A stretch of 64,000 nt of DNA from Streptomyces chartreusis NRRL 3882 (GTDB lineage Bacteria; Actinomycetota; Actinomycetes; Streptomycetales; Streptomycetaceae). The DNA lies in assembly GCF_900236475.1 (NCBI RefSeq), contig NZ_LT963352.1, positions 7,365,001 to 7,429,000 of the forward strand. Direction: 5' to 3'. A program made the position numbers and the translations under genes. Below are positions 27,276-35,599 of this stretch, piece after piece (position 1 is the first letter of the stretch; the number at the start of each line of letters is the position of its first letter). The notes below the pieces were generated by a model. The model made no database searches. It was not told where the DNA came from and was given only the letters and a program-made list of their open reading frames with translations.

Positions 27276-28505
27276 TCAGCCTCCGAACTCCTGGAGACCC
27301 TTCAGCGCCTGGTCCAGCAGCGCCTGCCGGCCCTCGAGCTCACGCTCGAGCTTGTCGGCCTTGGCGTTGTTGCCCTGCGCCCGGGCCTGCTCGATCTGGC
27401 CCCTCAGCTTGTCCACGGCGGCCTGGAGCTGGCCGGTCAGACCCTCGGCACGCGCGCGTGCCTCCGGGTTCGTCCGGCGCCACTCGGTCTCCTCCGCCTC
27501 CTGGAGGGCCCGCTCGACGGCGTGCATACGGCCCTCGACCTTGGGCCGGGCGTCGCGCGGCACATGACCGATGGCCTCCCACCGCTCGTTGATCGAACGG
27601 AACGCGGCCCGGGATGCCTTCAGGTCCGTGATCGGCAGGAGCTTCTCGGCTTCCTCGGCCAGCTCCTCCTTGAGCTTCAGGTTCTCCGCCTGCTCGGCGT
27701 CCCGCTCGGCGAAGACCGAGCTGCGCGCGGCGAAGAAGACGTCCTGGGCACCGCGGAAGCGGTTCCACAGGTCGTCCTCGTGCTCGCGCTGGGCCCGGCC
27801 GGCGGCCTTCCACTCGGCCATCAGCTCGCGGTACCGCGCTGCCGTCGCACCCCAGTCCGTCGAGTTCGACAGCGCCTCGGCCTCGGAGACCAGCCGCTCC
27901 TTGGTCCGCCGCGCCTCCTCGCGCTGGGCGTCCAGCTGCGCGAAGTGCTGCTTGCGCCGCTTGGAGAACGCCGACCGCGCGTGCGAGAAGCGGTGCCACA
28001 GCTCGTCGTCGGACTTGCGGTCCAGCCTCGGCAGACCCTTCCAGGTGTCCACCAGGGCCCGCAGCCGCTCACCGGCCGCCCGCCACTGGTCGGACTGCGC
28101 CAGCTCCTCCGCCTCGGCGACCAGAGCCTCCTTGGCCTTGCGCGCCTCGTCGGACTGCTTCGCCCGCTGCGCCTTGCGCTCCTCGCGGCGCGCCTCCACC
28201 AGCTCGGTGAGCTTGTCCAGCCGGACCCGCAGGGCGTCCAGGTCGCCCACCGCGTGGTGCGCGTCGACCTGCTCCCGGATGTGGTCGATGGCCGCCTGGG
28301 CGTCCTTCGCCGACAGGTCGGTGGTCTTCACTCGCTTCTCGAGGAGGCCGATCTCGACAACCAGGCCCTCGTACTTGCGCTCGAAATAGGCCAGCGCCTC
28401 ATCGGGGGAGCCTGCCTGCCACGAACCGACGACCTGCTCGCCGTCGGCCGTACGCACGTACACGGTCCCCGTCTCGTCGACGCGGCCCCACGGGTCGCTG
28501 CTCAC
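27276..28505 (-). CDS. DUF349 repeat protein
   Basis: This encodes 409 residues. The N-terminus SSDPWGRVDETGTVYVRTA and GSPDEALAYFERKYEGL is followed by several repeats of the DUF349 type. Each holds a pattern like W...WK..GR..R..DD.LW.RF..A.D.FF, for example WKAAGRAQREHEDDLWNRF. The protein is almost entirely helical, with heptad-like charged stretches that suggest coiled coils. DUF349 proteins are widespread but their role is not settled. The GTG at 28505 is preferred since GGAGGAGG lies six bases before it and the family starts there. Confidence 0.92.
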   Translation of the reverse strand: MSSDPWGRVDETGTVYVRTADGEQVVGSWQAGSPDEALAYFERKYEGLVVEIGLLEKRVKTTDLSAKDAQAAIDHIREQVDAHHAVGDLDALRVRLDKLTELVEARREERKAQRAKQSDEARKAKEALVAEAEELAQSDQWRAAGERLRALVDTWKGLPRLDRKSDDELWHRFSHARSAFSKRRKQHFAQLDAQREEARRTKERLVSEAEALSNSTDWGATAARYRELMAEWKAAGRAQREHEDDLWNRFRGAQDVFFAARSSVFAERDAEQAENLKLKEELAEEAEKLLPITDLKASRAAFRSINERWEAIGHVPRDARPKVEGRMHAVERALQEAEETEWRRTNPEARARAEGLTGQLQAAVDKLRGQIEQARAQGNNAKADKLERELEGRQALLDQALKGLQEFGG

Positions 28506-28641
28506 AGCGCCTCCTCCACATGATGCCTGCGAGGGGCCTGAAGCTCCCCCGGGCATCGTCCACAGTTTCGTCACGGCCAACATAGGCGACCGGCGGGGGG
28601 CCTGTCCGCATCCCGCGCGACCGAAATTACGCAGTTGAGGG

Positions 28642-29487
28642 TCAGGATTTGGTGACCGTGGCCTTGTTGATCACGACCGTCGCGTTGGGCGCCGTGTTGC
28701 CCGTCTGAGGGTCGGGAGCCTGCGCTCCGGCGGCGGCGATTTTCTTGAGGACCTTCATGCCCGCCTCGGACACCGTCCCGAACGGTGTGTAGTCGGGCGG
28801 CAGCTGACTGTCCTGGTAGACGAGGAAGAACTGGCTGCCACCGCTGTTGCGGCCCTGCTTCGTCTGGGCGTTGTACTGGTTCGCCATCGCGACCGTGCCC
28901 GCCGGGTACACCCCGCCCTTGAGGCTCTTGTCCTTCAGGTTCTCGTCCGGGATCGTGTAGCCGGGGCCGCCCATGCCGGTGCCCTGCGGGTCGCCGCACT
29001 GCAGGACGTAGATGCCCTGATTGGTGAGCCGGTGGCACTTGCTGTGGTCGAAGTAGCCCTTGCCGGCGAGGAAGTTGAACGAGTTGACGGTGTGCGGCGC
29101 CGCCGACGCCTTCAGCGCGATGTCTATCTCGCCGCAGGTCGTGTCCAGCTTCATCGTGTACTTCGCCGACTCGTCGATCGACATCGCCGGTTCCTTCTTC
29201 CAGGTCTCCGACTTGACCTTGCCCGCGGCGGGCTTCTCGCACGGGTCCGGGGCCTTGCTGGGCGAGGCGCTCGGAGTGACCTCCGCGTTCGCGTTCTCCT
29301 TCTTGCCGTCGTCCTCGAACGGCTTGGTCAGGAAGACCGATACGGAGAGCACCACGACCACGCCGAGAACCGAGGCGATCACGGAGTTGCGGATACGGGC
29401 CCTGCGTCGCGCATCTGTGCGCCGTTGTTGCTGCCGCAAGTACTTCTCACGGGCGAGCTGACGCCGCCGCTGTTCCTGGCTGACCAC
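28642..29487 (-). CDS. Membrane-anchored cyclophilin-type peptidyl-prolyl isomerase
   Basis: This encodes 281 residues. A basic N-terminus (QQQRRTDARRRARIRN) precedes one transmembrane helix (about 35-54), then a Ser/Pro linker and a cyclophilin domain (about 108-278). That domain shows FDHSKCHRLTNQGIYVLQCG, the region normally carrying F-x-R-V, and GGSQFFLVYQDSQLPPDYTPFG. The catalytic arginine is in the HRLTNQ context and the substrate pocket QFF is intact, so it may be active outside the membrane. The GTG at 29487 has GAGGAGAG upstream. The relA-cyclophilin-hydrolase-hisS order is shared with mycobacteria. Confidence 0.93.
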   Translation of the reverse strand: MVSQEQRRRQLAREKYLRQQQRRTDARRRARIRNSVIASVLGVVVVLSVSVFLTKPFEDDGKKENANAEVTPSASPSKAPDPCEKPAAGKVKSETWKKEPAMSIDESAKYTMKLDTTCGEIDIALKASAAPHTVNSFNFLAGKGYFDHSKCHRLTNQGIYVLQCGDPQGTGMGGPGYTIPDENLKDKSLKGGVYPAGTVAMANQYNAQTKQGRNSGGSQFFLVYQDSQLPPDYTPFGTVSEAGMKVLKKIAAAGAQAPDPQTGNTAPNATVVINKATVTKS

Positions 29488-29602
29488 CGGGTTCTCTCCT
29501 CATGCGTCTGATACGTCGACCGGTACGCGTGGGGCCTGTGCGCCGACCGCCTGCGTGTGCCCCGTACCGTATATGGGTTCGCTGAGGAATCGGCAGCGCC
29601 GG

Positions 29603-29608
29603 TAGGCT
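29603..29608 (+). promoter_or_regulatory. Candidate -10 for the metallo-hydrolase gene
   Basis: TAGGCT lies 46 bases before the GTG at 29655 in the divergent gap with the cyclophilin gene. It matches the TANNNT pattern of housekeeping promoters here. Confidence 0.4.
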
Positions 29609-29654
29609 CTGACAGCAGCCGCAGCCGCCCGTATCGACACAACGAAGGACGATC

Positions 29655-30371
29655 GTGCTCATTGCCGGGTTCCCCGCCGGGGCCTGGGGGACGAACTGCT
29701 ACCTCGTCGCCCCCGCCGCCGGTGAGGAGTGCGTGATCATCGACCCCGGCCATCAGGCCGCCGACGGCGTCGAGAAAGCGATCAGGAAGCATCGGCTCAA
29801 GCCCGTCGCCGTCGTCCTCACGCACGGCCACATCGACCACGTGGCCTCGGTCGTCCCGGTCTGCGGCGCGCACGACGTGCCGGCCTGGATCCACCCCGAC
29901 GACCGGTACATGATGAGCGACCCCGAGAAGGGAATCGGCCGTTCCATCGGGATGCCGCTCATGGGCGAGCTGACGGTGGGGGAGCCCGACGACGTCAAGG
30001 AGCTGGCCGACGGCGCCAAGCTCGAGCTGGCGGGCCTGGAGCTGTCCGTCGCGCACGCGCCCGGCCATACCAAGGGGTCGGTGACCTTCGGCATGCCCGA
30101 GGCGGCGGACATCCCGCCGATCCTGTTCTCGGGCGACCTGCTGTTCGCCGGCTCCATCGGACGCACCGACCTGCCCGGCGGTGACATGGCCGAGATGCTC
30201 GACTCGCTGGCCCGCGTGTGCCTGCCGCTCGACGACTCGACCGTGGTGCTGTCCGGCCACGGCCCCCAGACGACCATCGGCCAGGAGCGCGCCACCAACC
30301 CGTATCTGCGGCAGGTGGCGGCAGACCGCCAAGGAAGCGGCGCTTTCGAGGCTCCCCGACGAGGAATGTGA
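29655..30371 (+). CDS. Metallo-beta-lactamase-fold hydrolase (glyoxalase II-like)
   Basis: A 238-residue single-domain hydrolase. The zinc-binding signature HxHxDH is LTHGHIDHVASV; the further ligands are in AHAPGHTKGS (His), FSGDLLFAGSIGRTDLPGG (Asp) and SGHGPQTTIG (His). The compact form without an extra C-terminal domain resembles the YcbL/glyoxalase II branch, which hydrolyses thioesters, but the substrate is not established. GTG start 5 bases after AAGGACG. It precedes hisS by 11 bases and could be co-transcribed with it. Confidence 0.93.
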   Translation: MLIAGFPAGAWGTNCYLVAPAAGEECVIIDPGHQAADGVEKAIRKHRLKPVAVVLTHGHIDHVASVVPVCGAHDVPAWIHPDDRYMMSDPEKGIGRSIGMPLMGELTVGEPDDVKELADGAKLELAGLELSVAHAPGHTKGSVTFGMPEAADIPPILFSGDLLFAGSIGRTDLPGGDMAEMLDSLARVCLPLDDSTVVLSGHGPQTTIGQERATNPYLRQVAADRQGSGAFEAPRRGM

Positions 30372-30382
30372 CGAGACCTTCC

Positions 30383-31645
30383 GTGAGCACCTTCAAGGCC
30401 CCCAAGGGCACGTACGACCTGATTCCGCCGGACAGCGCCACGTACCTCGCTGTCCGTGAGGCGATCGCCGCGCCGCTGCGCAACTCCGGCTACGGCTACA
30501 TCGAGACGCCCGGGTTCGAGAACGTCGAACTCTTCGCGCGCGGAGTCGGCGAATCGACGGACATCGTGACGAAGGAGATGTACGCCTTCGAGACGAAGGG
30601 CGGCGACAGGCTGGCCCTGCGCCCCGAAGGCACGGCCTCCGTCCTGCGCGCCGCGCTGGAGGCCAACCTGCACAAGGCGGGCAACCTCCCGGTCAAGCTC
30701 TGGTACTCCGGCTCGTACTACCGCTACGAGCGCCCCCAGAAGGGCCGCTACCGCCACTTCTCCCAGGTCGGTGCCGAGGCGATCGGCGCCGAGGACCCGG
30801 CACTGGACGCCGAACTGATCATCCTGGCCGACCAGGCGTACCGCTCGCTGGGCCTGAGCAACTTCCGCATCCTGATCAACAGCCTGGGCGACAAGGAGTG
30901 CCGCCCGGTGTACCGGACGGCACTCCAGGACTTCCTGCGCGGCCTGGACCTGGACGAGGACACCCTGCGCCGGGCGGAGATCAACCCGCTGCGCGTCCTG
31001 GACGACAAGCGTGAGGCGGTCCAGAAGCAGTTGGGGGACGCGCCGCTGCTGCGCGACTACCTCTGCGACGCCTGCAAGGCGTACCACGAGGAGGTGCGCG
31101 AGCTGATCACGTCGGCGGGCGTCGCCTTCGAGGACGACCCGAAGCTGGTGCGCGGCCTGGACTACTACACCCGCACGACCTTCGAGTTCGTCCACGACGG
31201 CCTGGGCTCCCAGTCCGCCGTCGGTGGCGGCGGGCGCTACGACGGCCTGTCCGAGATGATCGGCGGCCCCGCGCTGCCGTCCGTCGGCTGGGCCCTCGGC
31301 GTCGACCGCACGGTCCTCGCGCTGGAGGCGGAGGGGGTCGAGCTCGAACTCCCGGCGACCACCAGTGTGTTCGCCGTCCCGCTCGGCGAGGAGGCCCGCC
31401 GGGTCCTGTTCGCCAAGGTCACGGAGCTGCGCAAGAACGGCATCGCGGCCGACTTCTCCTACGGCGGCAAGGGCCTCAAAGGCGCGATGAAGAACGCCAA
31501 CCGCAGCGGCGCCCGCTACACGATCGTCGCCGGCGAGCGCGACCTCGCCGAGGGCGTCGTCCAGCTCAAGGACATGGAGTCGGGCGAGCAGACGGCGGTC
31601 GGCGTGAACGAGATCGTGGCGGAACTCGAAGCGCGACTCGGCTAG
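30383..31645 (+). CDS. hisS: Histidyl-tRNA synthetase
   Basis: This class II synthetase has 420 residues. The N-terminus STFKAPKGTYDLIPPDS holds motif 1 approach residues, RPEGTASVLRAAL is motif 2 region, and the histidine A-box is GLDYYTRTTFEF. The C-terminal anticodon-binding domain is complete to SELEARL-like ending. The GTG at 30383 gives the usual family N-terminus; a GTG at 30368 has a better GAGGA upstream and would add five residues. Ends at a strong bidirectional terminator. Confidence 0.97.
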   Translation: MSTFKAPKGTYDLIPPDSATYLAVREAIAAPLRNSGYGYIETPGFENVELFARGVGESTDIVTKEMYAFETKGGDRLALRPEGTASVLRAALEANLHKAGNLPVKLWYSGSYYRYERPQKGRYRHFSQVGAEAIGAEDPALDAELIILADQAYRSLGLSNFRILINSLGDKECRPVYRTALQDFLRGLDLDEDTLRRAEINPLRVLDDKREAVQKQLGDAPLLRDYLCDACKAYHEEVRELITSAGVAFEDDPKLVRGLDYYTRTTFEFVHDGLGSQSAVGGGGRYDGLSEMIGGPALPSVGWALGVDRTVLALEAEGVELELPATTSVFAVPLGEEARRVLFAKVTELRKNGIAADFSYGGKGLKGAMKNANRSGARYTIVAGERDLAEGVVQLKDMESGEQTAVGVNEIVAELEARLG

Positions 31646-31659
31646 CAGCAGACCAGAAG

Positions 31660-31699
31660 CGAAGGCTCCGGACACCTGCCGAGGTGCCCGGCGCCTTCG
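31660..31699. terminator. Bidirectional terminator after hisS
   Basis: An imperfect hairpin: CGAAGGC (31660-31666) pairs with GCCTTCG (31693-31699), then CCGG/CCGG and CACCT/AGGTG with two small mismatches and a GCCG loop. It touches the stop codon of the reverse-strand LuxR fragment and can serve both directions. Confidence 0.75.
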
Positions 31700-31876
31700 T
31701 CACTGCTCCAACAACCCGTACCGCAGCGCGCTGGTGACGGCCGCTGTCCGGTCGTCCACCCCGAGCTTGCCGAAGACGCGCAGCAGATACGTCTTCACCG
31801 ACGACTCGCCGATGCTGCATCGATGTGCGGCTGCCGCCGCGTGGGCCGACGCCTGGTCTCGGCGTTGGTGGGGCAT
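31700..31876 (-). pseudogene. LuxR-type HTH C-terminal fragment, copy 1
   Basis: The frame reads through SSVKTYLLRVFGKLGV and then DDRTAAVTSALRYGLLEQ to a stop. These are the last two helices of a NarL/LuxR DNA-binding domain, as found at the C-terminus of two-component response regulators. Only about 58 codons exist from the nearest ATG (31876), with no receiver domain and only part of the helix-turn-helix, so this is a remnant. An 87-bp segment (31728-31814) is repeated 188 bp away (31917-32002 region) with three mismatches. No transposase or integrase is nearby. Confidence 0.75.
31728..31814. repeat. 87-bp direct repeat, left copy
   Basis: This segment matches 31916-32002 at 84 of 87 positions without gaps. 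It encodes the conserved LuxR helix region in the same frame in both places, so the copies are paralogous coding fragments and not a mobile repeat. Confidence 0.85.
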
Positions 31877-31890
31877 GGTGAGGTGTGTCG

Positions 31891-32206
31891 CTATTCCAGG
31901 AGTCCGTGGCGTAGGGCGCTGGTGACGGCCGCCGTCCGGTCGTCCACCCCCAGCTTGCCGAAGACGCGCAGCAGATACGTCTTCACCGTCGACTCGCCGA
32001 TGAAGCTCGTCGACATGATCCCGGCGGCCATCATCGCCGGGACGTACAGCTGCGAGGCGGTGATGCCCGCGCCCGCCACGTCGTCCCGGAAGATCGAGGC
32101 GAACAGGAACAGGAAGACGACCGGAAAGGCGAAGGTGAACACCACCTGGTCGCGCTGCCGGAAGAACTGCCTGATCTCCAGGGCGCCCCGCCGCGGTCGT
32201 GGTCAC
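31891..32206 (-). pseudogene. ABC-2 permease start fused to LuxR HTH end (deletion scar)
   Basis: A GTG at 32206 overlaps the ATPase stop (GTGA), as expected for the permease of an ABC operon. The reading then loses frame by one base near a run of four C (32186-32189 on the plus strand). In the next frame it continues as IRQFFRQRDQVVFTFAFP and then VFLFLFASIFRDD, YVPAMMAAGIMSTSF. This is the N-terminus and first membrane helix of an ABC-2 permease. At MSTSF it runs in frame into IGESTVKTYLLRVFGKLGV, the end of a LuxR-type regulator, and stops. The rest of the permease, any sensor kinase and the receiver domain are absent. This is best read as a frameshifted, truncated gene at a deletion junction. 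Confidence 0.8.
31916..32002. repeat. 87-bp direct repeat, right copy
   Basis: This is the partner of the repeat at 31728-31814, offset by 188 bp. Beyond its right edge the sequence changes at once from regulator to permease coding, which marks the junction at about 32002. Confidence 0.85.
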
Positions 32207-33075
32207 CGTGCCTCCTCCTGCGACTGTCCGGTCAGCCGGAGGTAGACGTCCTCCAGCGTGGGCCGGCTCACCGCCAGCCCCGGGATCTCCCCGTCGAAGC
32301 GGTGCATGAGTCCGGCGATCGTCCTGGTCGGTGTGACCGTGCGCTCCCTGCGCGGGGTGCCGTCCGGCTCGGTCCACTCGACGAGGGCCTCGGTGCCGTA
32401 CCGCTCCCGCAACGCCCCGGGCTCGCCCTCGGCGACGATCCGGCCCTTCGCGACGACGGCCAGCCGGTGCGCGAGGGCCTCCGCCTCCTCCAGGTAGTGC
32501 GTGGTCAGCAGGATCGTCGTGCCGTCGTCGGCCAGGGCGCGGATCAGCGACCAGAACCGCCGCCGGGCCGCCGGGTCGAACCCGGTCGTCGGCTCGTCCA
32601 GAAGCAGCAGGTCCGGGCCGCCGATCACGCCGAGCGCCAGGTCCAGACGCCGCCGCTGGCCACCCGACAGGGCCTTGATCCGGCTGTCCGCCTTCGCCTC
32701 CAGACCGACCGCGCCGATGACCTCCTCAGGGTTCCGGGGCCGCGGGTAGTAGCCGGCGAAGTGCCGCACCGTCTCCCGGACCGTCAACTCCGCGGGCGCC
32801 GATTCGTCCTGCCAGACGATTCCGACACGTGAGCGCCACGCGCGCGTGCCGGTCGCCGGGTCCGACCCGGGCACGGACACCTCGCCGGCGTCCCGGTCCC
32901 GGTTGCCCTGGAGGATCTCCACCGTGGTGCTCTTGCCCGCGCCGTTGGGCCCGAGCAGGCCGAACACCTCGCCCCGGCGGATGCCCAGATCGATGCCGCC
33001 GAGGGCGGTCACGTCCCCGTACCGCTTGCGCAGCCCCCGCGCCTGGACGGCGAGGTCGTACCCGTGTGCTGTCAT
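32203..33075 (-). CDS. ABC transporter ATPase, DrrA/antibiotic export type
   Basis: This encodes 290 residues. Walker A is GLLGPNGAGKSTT, the Q-loop is in GIVWQDE, the signature is LSGGQRRRLDLALG, Walker B is LLLLDEPTTGFDP, and the switch His is in LLTTHYLEEAE. A C-terminal extension of about 80 residues is typical of DrrA-like ATPases that pair with ABC-2 permeases. Its natural partner would be the gene immediately downstream, but that is a broken remnant, so the transporter is probably non-functional unless another permease substitutes. ATG at 33075; no strong ribosome binding site is seen. Confidence 0.9.
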   Translation of the reverse strand: MTAHGYDLAVQARGLRKRYGDVTALGGIDLGIRRGEVFGLLGPNGAGKSTTVEILQGNRDRDAGEVSVPGSDPATGTRAWRSRVGIVWQDESAPAELTVRETVRHFAGYYPRPRNPEEVIGAVGLEAKADSRIKALSGGQRRRLDLALGVIGGPDLLLLDEPTTGFDPAARRRFWSLIRALADDGTTILLTTHYLEEAEALAHRLAVVAKGRIVAEGEPGALRERYGTEALVEWTEPDGTPRRERTVTPTRTIAGLMHRFDGEIPGLAVSRPTLEDVYLRLTGQSQEEAR

Positions 33076-33217
33076 GGGACGAGCGTCGGCCGGAATGCAA
33101 CCCTCAAGGACGACCGTGCGGACATGCTTATGTCCACTGAACGGTGGACGGACGTACCGGTGCGGCACAATGGCCCTGTCCGAAGTTGTCCAGGTCTCAA
33201 GTGACGGAATCGGCGTG

Positions 33218-33874
33218 ATGAGCAAGACGACAGTCCAGGACGTCTCCACGGGGCCCGAGCCGGAGTGCGCCGAGAACGCGCCCCGCGCCGAGGGCGGCAG
33301 CCGGGCCCTCGCCCTCCTGCTGGTGATCACCGGCGCGGCCGGACTGCTCGCCTCGTGGGTCATCACGATCGACAAGTTCAAGATTCTCGAGGCCAAGGTC
33401 GAGGGCAAGACGTTCACGCCCGGCTGCAGCCTCAACCCCGTCGTCTCCTGCGGCAGCGTCATGGAGAGCAAGCAGGCCGCGGTCTTCGGTTTCCCGAACC
33501 CGATGCTCGGCCTCGTCGCCTACGGCATCGTCATCTGCGTCGGCATGAGCCTGCTCGCCCGCGCCCGCTTCCCGCGCTGGTACTGGCTCACCTTCAACGC
33601 CGGCTGCCTCTTCGGCGTGAGCTTCTGCGCCTGGCTGATGTTCCAGTCCCTGTACCGGATCAACGCGCTGTGCCTGTGGTGCAGCCTGGCCTGGGTCGCC
33701 ACGATCCTGATGTTCTGGTACGTGACGTCGTTCAACATCCGCAAGGGCTTCCTGCCCGCCCCGAGCTGGCTCAGGAGCTTCTTCGCCGAGTTCACCTGGG
33801 TCATGCCCGTGCTGCACATCGGCATCATCGGCATGCTGGTCCTGACCCGCTGGTGGGACTTCTGGATGAGCTGA
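33218..33874 (+). CDS. Vitamin K epoxide reductase (VKOR) family membrane protein
   Basis: A 218-residue integral membrane oxidoreductase. Four to five hydrophobic helices are visible. The active-site pair is in LCLWCSLAW (C152 and C155). The loop cysteines C70 and C78 lie in PGCSLNPVVSCGS, matching the VKOR relay pair. In bacteria lacking DsbB these enzymes reoxidise DsbA-like proteins and so support disulfide bond formation in secreted proteins. No DsbA-like domain is fused. The ATG at 33218 is used. It is divergent from the ABC ATPase. Confidence 0.93.
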   Translation: MSKTTVQDVSTGPEPECAENAPRAEGGSRALALLLVITGAAGLLASWVITIDKFKILEAKVEGKTFTPGCSLNPVVSCGSVMESKQAAVFGFPNPMLGLVAYGIVICVGMSLLARARFPRWYWLTFNAGCLFGVSFCAWLMFQSLYRINALCLWCSLAWVATILMFWYVTSFNIRKGFLPAPSWLRSFFAEFTWVMPVLHIGIIGMLVLTRWWDFWMS

Positions 33875-33930
33875 GCCGGGAGCACCGGGGCCCGGAGGGA
33901 TTGTCAGTGCCGTGATTTAGGGTTTCTGAC

Positions 33931-35286
33931 GTGGAGCCCGACCTGTTCACCGCCGCAGCAGAAGAACGCCAGGAGAAGGAGCCGTCCAGCAGCCCCCTGG
34001 CGGTGCGGATGCGCCCGCGCACCCTCGACGAGGTGGTGGGCCAGCGGCATCTGCTGAAGCCGGGCTCGCCCCTGCGCAGACTGGTCGGCGAGGGCGCCTC
34101 CGGCCCGGCCGGCCCCTCCTCGGTGATCCTCTGGGGCCCGCCCGGCACCGGCAAGACCACCCTGGCGTACGTCGTCTCCAAAGCGACCAACGCCCGCTTC
34201 GTCGAACTGTCGGCGATCACCGCCGGCGTCAAGGAGGTCCGCGCGGTCATCGACGGCGCCCGCCGCGCCTCCGGCGGATTCGGCAAGGAGACCGTCCTCT
34301 TCCTCGACGAGATCCACCGCTTCAGCAAGGCCCAGCAGGACTCCCTGCTCCCGGCCGTCGAGAACCGCTGGGTGACACTGATCGCGGCGACGACGGAGAA
34401 CCCGTACTTCTCGGTGATCTCGCCCCTGCTGTCCCGCTCCCTGCTGCTCACCCTCGAACCGCTCACGGACGACGACATCAAGGGCCTCGTCCGGCGCGCC
34501 CTGACCGACGAGCGCGGCCTGAAGGACGCCGTCACCCTCCCCGAGGAGACCGAGAGCCACCTCCTGCGCATCGCCGGCGGCGACGCCCGCCGTGCCCTGA
34601 CGGCCCTGGAGGCCGCCGCCGGCGCCGCCCTCGACAAGGGCGAGACGGAGATCGGCCTGACCACGCTGGAGGAGACGGTCGACCGGGCGGCCGTGAAGTA
34701 CGACCGCGACGGCGACCAGCACTACGACGTGGCCAGCGCCCTGATCAAGTCCATCCGTGGCTCCGACGTCGACGCCGCCCTGCACTACCTGGCCCGGATG
34801 ATCGAGGCCGGCGAGGATCCCCGCTTCATCGCCCGGCGTCTGATGATCTCCGCCAGCGAGGACATCGGCCTCGCCGATCCGAACGCGCTGCCGATCGCGG
34901 TCGCCGCCGCCCAGGCCGTCGCCATGATCGGCTTCCCGGAGGCCGCCCTCACCCTCAGCCACGCCACCATCGCCCTCGCCCTGGCCCCGAAGTCCAACGC
35001 CGCGACGACCGCGATCGGCGCCGCCCTGGAGGACGTACGCAAGGGACTGGCCGGGCCCGTGCCCGCGCACCTGCGCGACAGCCACTACAAGGGCGCCACC
35101 AAGCTCGGCCACGGCCGGGGCTACGTCTACCCGCACGACCTCCCCGAGGGCATCGCCGCCCAGCAGTACGCCCCGGACGCCCTGAAGGACCGCGAGTACT
35201 ACGAGCCGACCCGGCACGGCGCGGAGGCCCGCTACGCGGACGCGGTCGAGTGGACCCGGAAGAACCTCGGTCGAAAGCGGTCCTGA
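33931..35286 (+). CDS. rarA: Replication-associated recombination protein A (RarA/MgsA)
   Basis: A 451-residue AAA+ ATPase of the clamp-loader branch that acts at stalled replication forks. Walker A is WGPPGTGKTTLA (69-76), Walker B is LFLDEIHRFSKAQQD, and the sensor 1 region is LIAATTENPYFSVISPLLSRS. The C-terminal MgsA-type tetramerisation domain includes SIRGSDVDAALHYLARMIEAG and ASEDIGLADPNAL. GTG start. It ends just before the rpsD leader. Confidence 0.96.
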   Translation: MEPDLFTAAAEERQEKEPSSSPLAVRMRPRTLDEVVGQRHLLKPGSPLRRLVGEGASGPAGPSSVILWGPPGTGKTTLAYVVSKATNARFVELSAITAGVKEVRAVIDGARRASGGFGKETVLFLDEIHRFSKAQQDSLLPAVENRWVTLIAATTENPYFSVISPLLSRSLLLTLEPLTDDDIKGLVRRALTDERGLKDAVTLPEETESHLLRIAGGDARRALTALEAAAGAALDKGETEIGLTTLEETVDRAAVKYDRDGDQHYDVASALIKSIRGSDVDAALHYLARMIEAGEDPRFIARRLMISASEDIGLADPNALPIAVAAAQAVAMIGFPEAALTLSHATIALALAPKSNAATTAIGAALEDVRKGLAGPVPAHLRDSHYKGATKLGHGRGYVYPHDLPEGIAAQQYAPDALKDREYYEPTRHGAEARYADAVEWTRKNLGRKRS

Positions 35287-35599
35287 GCACCCTGTAAACT
35301 CGTTCGGAGTGCCGCGTCCCGTGCAGTCAGAACGGGACAGTCGGCCGGAGCCAGTCGGGGGGCACAGTCCTCCAGGACCGGCTCCAGGAGCGTCGCGCAC
35401 CGTCGAACGGTGTCGCGGGCAGCCCACCACCACCCGTCGCAGGACGGAACCGGTCGGTGGGCCACTCGCGTGCTGCACGTATGTGCCCAGACCAGGGGAG
35501 CGGCTGCCCACCGAGTCCGACAGGACGACGAGGGTTTCCCCGGCTGCGGATGCGACCTCCCACAACCCTGACAAGCCGAATCCAGGAAATGAGAAAGCA
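35287..35599 (+). promoter_or_regulatory. Long structured leader upstream of rpsD
   Basis: This 313-bp stretch holds no credible gene. Near its left end is TAAACT (35294-35299 region), a possible -10. Several hairpins can be drawn: GGAGCC (35347-35352) with GGCTCC (35380-35385) extended inward, and CACCGT/ACGGTG (35398-35403 with 35407-35412). A 5' leader of about 300 bases before a ribosomal protein gene suggests autoregulation by S4 binding its own message, as known in other bacteria. No match to a described motif could be confirmed by eye. Confidence 0.4.

Noticed and set aside
31700..32206. Insertion sequence at the LuxR/permease scar
   Set aside because: No transposase, terminal inverted repeats or target duplication is visible. 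The repeats are coding for the same protein segment.
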